6,087 nucleotides of DNA, taken from the NCBI GenBank assembly GCA_029861655.1, contig JAOTZA010000201.1:1-6087 (forward strand), in the 5' to 3' direction. Source of the stretch: Acidobacteriota bacterium (GTDB taxonomy: Bacteria; Acidobacteriota; Thermoanaerobaculia; Multivoradales; JAHEKO01). Positions within the stretch are counted from its first letter, which is position 1, and each line of letters starts with the position of its first letter. A model generated the notes under the pieces. That model had not been told where the DNA came from. It saw only the letters and a list, made by a program, of their open reading frames with translations, and made no database searches. Below are positions 4,870 through 6,087 of this stretch, in pieces. The translations under genes and the position numbers were made by a program.

Positions 4870-5091
4870 ATATCTCTTAGAAACCGTACATCTTTTCGAA
4901 GCCTCAGAGGGACTTAGGGGCACGAGGCGCGGGTGCCTCGTTAATGGTCCGATCCAAGATCAGCCTCGGGGCCTACAGAGGGTCGTGGCGCGGCGTCGCT
5001 GCCAGAGATCTCGCCCGAGATGCGGGAAGCCTTGCGTGTTTATCTGAAGCGGTAGCTCCAAATACCTGACCTCTACCTACCTGCCTGGGTG
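4870..5091. other. Intergenic stretch without a convincing gene
   Basis: Apart from the hairpin at 4922-4941 and a short ATCTCG-CC-CGAGAT inverted repeat near 5008, nothing is recognised. A short open frame ending at 5055 has a protein-like tail (SLPEISPEMREALRVYLKR) but no credible start. It could be a relic of a decayed gene. The position directly 3' of a tRNA is a common integration site, but no duplicated tRNA end is seen in the window. Confidence 0.4.
4922..4941 (+). terminator. Possible terminator hairpin downstream of tRNA-Thr
   Basis: ACGAGGC (4922-4928) and GCCTCGT (4935-4941) form a 7-bp stem with a six-base loop, 53 bases after the tRNA. It is followed by TAATGG rather than a run of T, so termination efficiency is doubtful. 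Confidence 0.35.
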
Positions 5092-5120
5092 TTGTCACTT
5101 TGGCATCAGCAAGATAGCTA
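5092..5120 (+). promoter_or_regulatory. Possible promoter of the riboswitch transcript
   Basis: TTGTCA (5092-5097, five of six consensus) is separated by 17 bases from TAGCTA (5115-5120), a poor -10. The predicted start near 5127 coincides with the first base of the riboswitch P1 stem, which is the main reason to take it seriously. Confidence 0.4.
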
Positions 5121-5127
5121 TGAGGCT

Positions 5128-5215
5128 AGCTTTCGACAAAGGCACACCTGGGAAAACCCAGGGCCGCAAAGCCACGGGTCCGTGAATCTCCAGACCGCCG
5201 AGCTACCGAAGAGCT
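5128..5215 (+). promoter_or_regulatory. c-di-GMP-I (GEMM-I) riboswitch aptamer
   Basis: The aptamer binds a cyclic dinucleotide second messenger and controls the gene downstream. P1 pairs AGCTTTCG (5128-5135) with CGAAGAGCT (5207-5215) with one bulge. The conserved 5' strand is AAAGGCACACC, followed by a hairpin CCTGGG-AAAA-CCCAGG (5147-5162), the signature GCAAAGCC (5166-5173), a second hairpin closed by GGTC (5177-5180) and GACC (5193-5196), and the 3' strand GCTACCGA (5202-5209). Compared with the Vibrio Vc2 aptamer from memory, the G that contacts the ligand (position 20) and the matching C (position 92, here about 5206) are kept, favouring c-di-GMP over the cGAMP-specific GEMM-Ib variant, which carries A at position 20. 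Two departures are CAC for CAA in the 5' strand and GCCGCAAAG for GACGCAAAG. The loop AAAA is not a strict GNRA loop. Confidence 0.85.
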
Positions 5216-5219
5216 GAAG

Positions 5220-5269
5220 CCGGGTTCGGCACTGGAGTCGGATTTGGCACTCACCCGGAAGGGGGTAGC
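5220..5269 (+). promoter_or_regulatory. Riboswitch expression platform and ribosome binding site
   Basis: A hairpin pairs CCGGGT (5220-5225) with ACCCGG (5253-5258), with an inner GAGT/ACTC pairing (5235-5238 and 5249-5252), and ends directly before the ribosome site AAGGGGG (5259-5265), six bases before the ATG. No U-tract is present, so control is likely at translation. GGTAGC (5264-5269) is perfectly complementary to GCTACC (5202-5207) in the aptamer, which offers a competing structure that would mask the ribosome site when ligand is absent. The switching mechanism is inferred. Confidence 0.5.
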
Positions 5270-5271
5270 CA

Positions 5272-5676
5272 ATGCGTCAGGTGACGTTAGACGTCACGAA
5301 GGGCAACGTAGTTGATTTTCATCACCTATTGCCTGTGATCGATATGGACAAGCCGTTTCGGTTTGTGGTTGACAACTGGGACAGTGACGCTGTGACCAAG
5401 TTGACCTTCAAGGACTTCAGACCGAACACGTCTCGTTTGAACCCGCTTGAAGATCGACCCGTGAAATTCAGCGACCCAATAAAGATGGAGGGCAAGTCGA
5501 CTCGCGAGTGGGTTATCGAGAAGGACGACTTGCCTAACGAGACAGAACCGATCAGGCTCAAGCCGCCTCACCCCGACATCGACCGACGCTTGATTGACTA
5601 CACGCTCACCATGACCGTGAACGGGACTGACGTGGGGGTCGACCCGCCGTTAGATGAACGAAGGCCGCCAGGCTAG
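5272..5676 (+). CDS. Unknown 134-residue, probably cytoplasmic beta-rich protein under c-di-GMP riboswitch control
   Basis: I do not recognise this protein. It has no signal peptide and no membrane segment. Alternating hydrophobic and polar residues predict several beta strands (around QVTLDVTK, PFRFVVDNW, VTKLTFKDF, REWVIEKD, DYTLTMTVNGTDV), ending in a strand followed by GVDPPLDERRPPG. This looks like a small beta-sandwich ending in the YxxTVNG...DPP pattern of Ig-like or cupredoxin-like folds, but metal ligands are not evident. It is acidic overall. Codons such as TTA, GTA, GTT, TTT and CTA are more frequent than in neighbouring genes, suggesting a different origin. The ATG at 5272 follows AAGGGGG by six bases. 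The upstream GEMM-I riboswitch ties expression to c-di-GMP, whose usual outputs are motility, attachment, pili or extracellular matrix, but nothing in the protein shows which. Confidence 0.7.
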   Translation: MRQVTLDVTKGNVVDFHHLLPVIDMDKPFRFVVDNWDSDAVTKLTFKDFRPNTSRLNPLEDRPVKFSDPIKMEGKSTREWVIEKDDLPNETEPIRLKPPHPDIDRRLIDYTLTMTVNGTDVGVDPPLDERRPPG

Positions 5677-5702
5677 GGGCTGTTGGCAACAGACCGGAGG
5701 CT

Positions 5703-5733
5703 CGCCTCGTTTGAGGCGTGATCGACAACGATC
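5703..5733. terminator. Hairpin pair between convergent genes
   Basis: CGCCTC-GTTT-GAGGCG (5703-5718) is followed closely by GATCG-ACAA-CGATC (5720-5733) and then TGCTTCT. The two stems lie between genes that converge from both sides, as expected for a bidirectional terminator, although there is no strong U-tract on either strand. Confidence 0.5.
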
Positions 5734-5739
5734 TGCTTC

Positions 5740-6087
5740 TCACGATGCCGGGCTCTCTAGCAGGGCCAAGAACTCGGTATCGCCTCGGTAATCCTCGAAG
5801 GCCGGCTCGCGCATGAACTGCTGTCGCGCATAGCCGGCCTCGAGGGCCAGGTCGACGTGACGGAAAGCCTCGGCACGATCGCCGGCCAGCGTATAGACCT
5901 GCGCGGCGTAGAAGAGCCGCCAACCACTCTTGGGCTCGAGCGCAAGAGCTTCCTGTATGTCCTCTTTCGCTTGGTCGAAGTTCCCGAGTCTGGCGACACA
6001 GACGGCGCGCAGCACGAGATGGAAGGAGCGCTCGCCCCCGGCCTCGATGGCGCGATCGTAGTTATCCACTGCGGTCGCGTACCAATC
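5740..6087 (-). CDS. TPR-repeat protein, C-terminal part (runs off the right edge)
   Basis: The last 115 residues of a larger protein are visible; the reading frame is open to the right edge (it enters as DWYATAVDNYDRAIEAGG), so the true start is outside. Tetratricopeptide-repeat units are recognisable: AVDNYDRAIEAGG, then LVLRAVCVARLGNFDQAKEDIQEALALEP, then LFYAAQVYTLAGDRAEAFRHVDLALEAGY, each with the small and aromatic residues of the TPR helix pair. The tail MREPAFEDYRGDTEFLALLESPAS has the pattern (distal Phe, acidic residue, then F-LL) common at the ends of TPR domains attached to bacterial Ser/Thr protein kinases, adenylate cyclases or TolB-like proteins. The N-terminal domain and hence the function cannot be seen here. 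It converges on the riboswitch-controlled gene. Confidence 0.85.
   Translation of the reverse strand, partial: DWYATAVDNYDRAIEAGGERSFHLVLRAVCVARLGNFDQAKEDIQEALALEPKSGWRLFYAAQVYTLAGDRAEAFRHVDLALEAGYARQQFMREPAFEDYRGDTEFLALLESPAS

Noticed and set aside
4569..4880. Plus-strand frame of 103 codons across the tandem repeats and tRNA-Thr
   Set aside because: It translates REP-like hairpins and then a functional tRNA; the apparent protein is an artefact of non-coding sequence.
5680..5692. CTGTTG-G-CAACAG inverted repeat after the riboswitch-controlled gene
   Set aside because: A one-base centre cannot form a stable RNA hairpin loop without losing pairs; too short to assign a role on its own.

Overview
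The window is GC-rich bacterial DNA holding two complete-looking signalling or membrane modules, several orphan genes, one tRNA, one riboswitch and three families of palindromic intergenic repeats. No rRNA or other marker gene is present. The high GC, the CCA-encoding tRNA, the GEMM-type riboswitch, the many orphan genes and the repeat-rich intergenic DNA would suit Acidobacteriota or a related deep lineage, but this is a guess from style and not a phylogenetic result.

Positions 1-2517 (minus strand) are a tightly overlapping operon read right to left. It encodes a GntR winged-helix/SpoIIE-type PP2C phosphatase fusion (2500-1415), a short YtrA-type GntR repressor (1418-1035), an ABC exporter ATPase (1038-127) and the start of its permease (149 to beyond the left edge). 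The overlaps are 4, 4 and 23 bases, so translation is probably coupled. A consensus-like promoter (TTGACA-N17-TACTGT) and a 27-bp palindrome lie on the first start codon, so the operon is probably autoregulated by one or both GntR-type proteins, with an almost leaderless mRNA.

Positions 2518-2669 carry a large REP-like inverted repeat plus an extra copy of its terminus that abuts the next start codon. Positions 2670-4556 (plus strand) encode an ICMT/PEMT-type membrane methyltransferase, a small exported protein with a structured 5' leader, and a four-helix membrane protein of unknown function. The last two are separated by two copies of a 21-bp palindromic repeat. A perfect hairpin and two tandem GGGGGAC...GTCCCCC elements (4571-4715) follow.

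Positions 4732-4869 are a well-formed promoter and tRNA-Thr(CGT). Positions 4870-5091 show no convincing gene. From 5092 there is a promoter candidate, a c-di-GMP-I (GEMM-I) riboswitch, a possible ribosome-site-sequestering expression platform, and a 134-residue soluble, beta-rich protein of unknown function (5272-5676) with lower-GC codon use. A convergent, partial TPR-repeat protein (5740 to the right edge, minus strand) closes the window.

The two points most worth following are the DNA-binding phosphatase fusion that heads a GntR/ABC operon and the c-di-GMP-controlled orphan gene.
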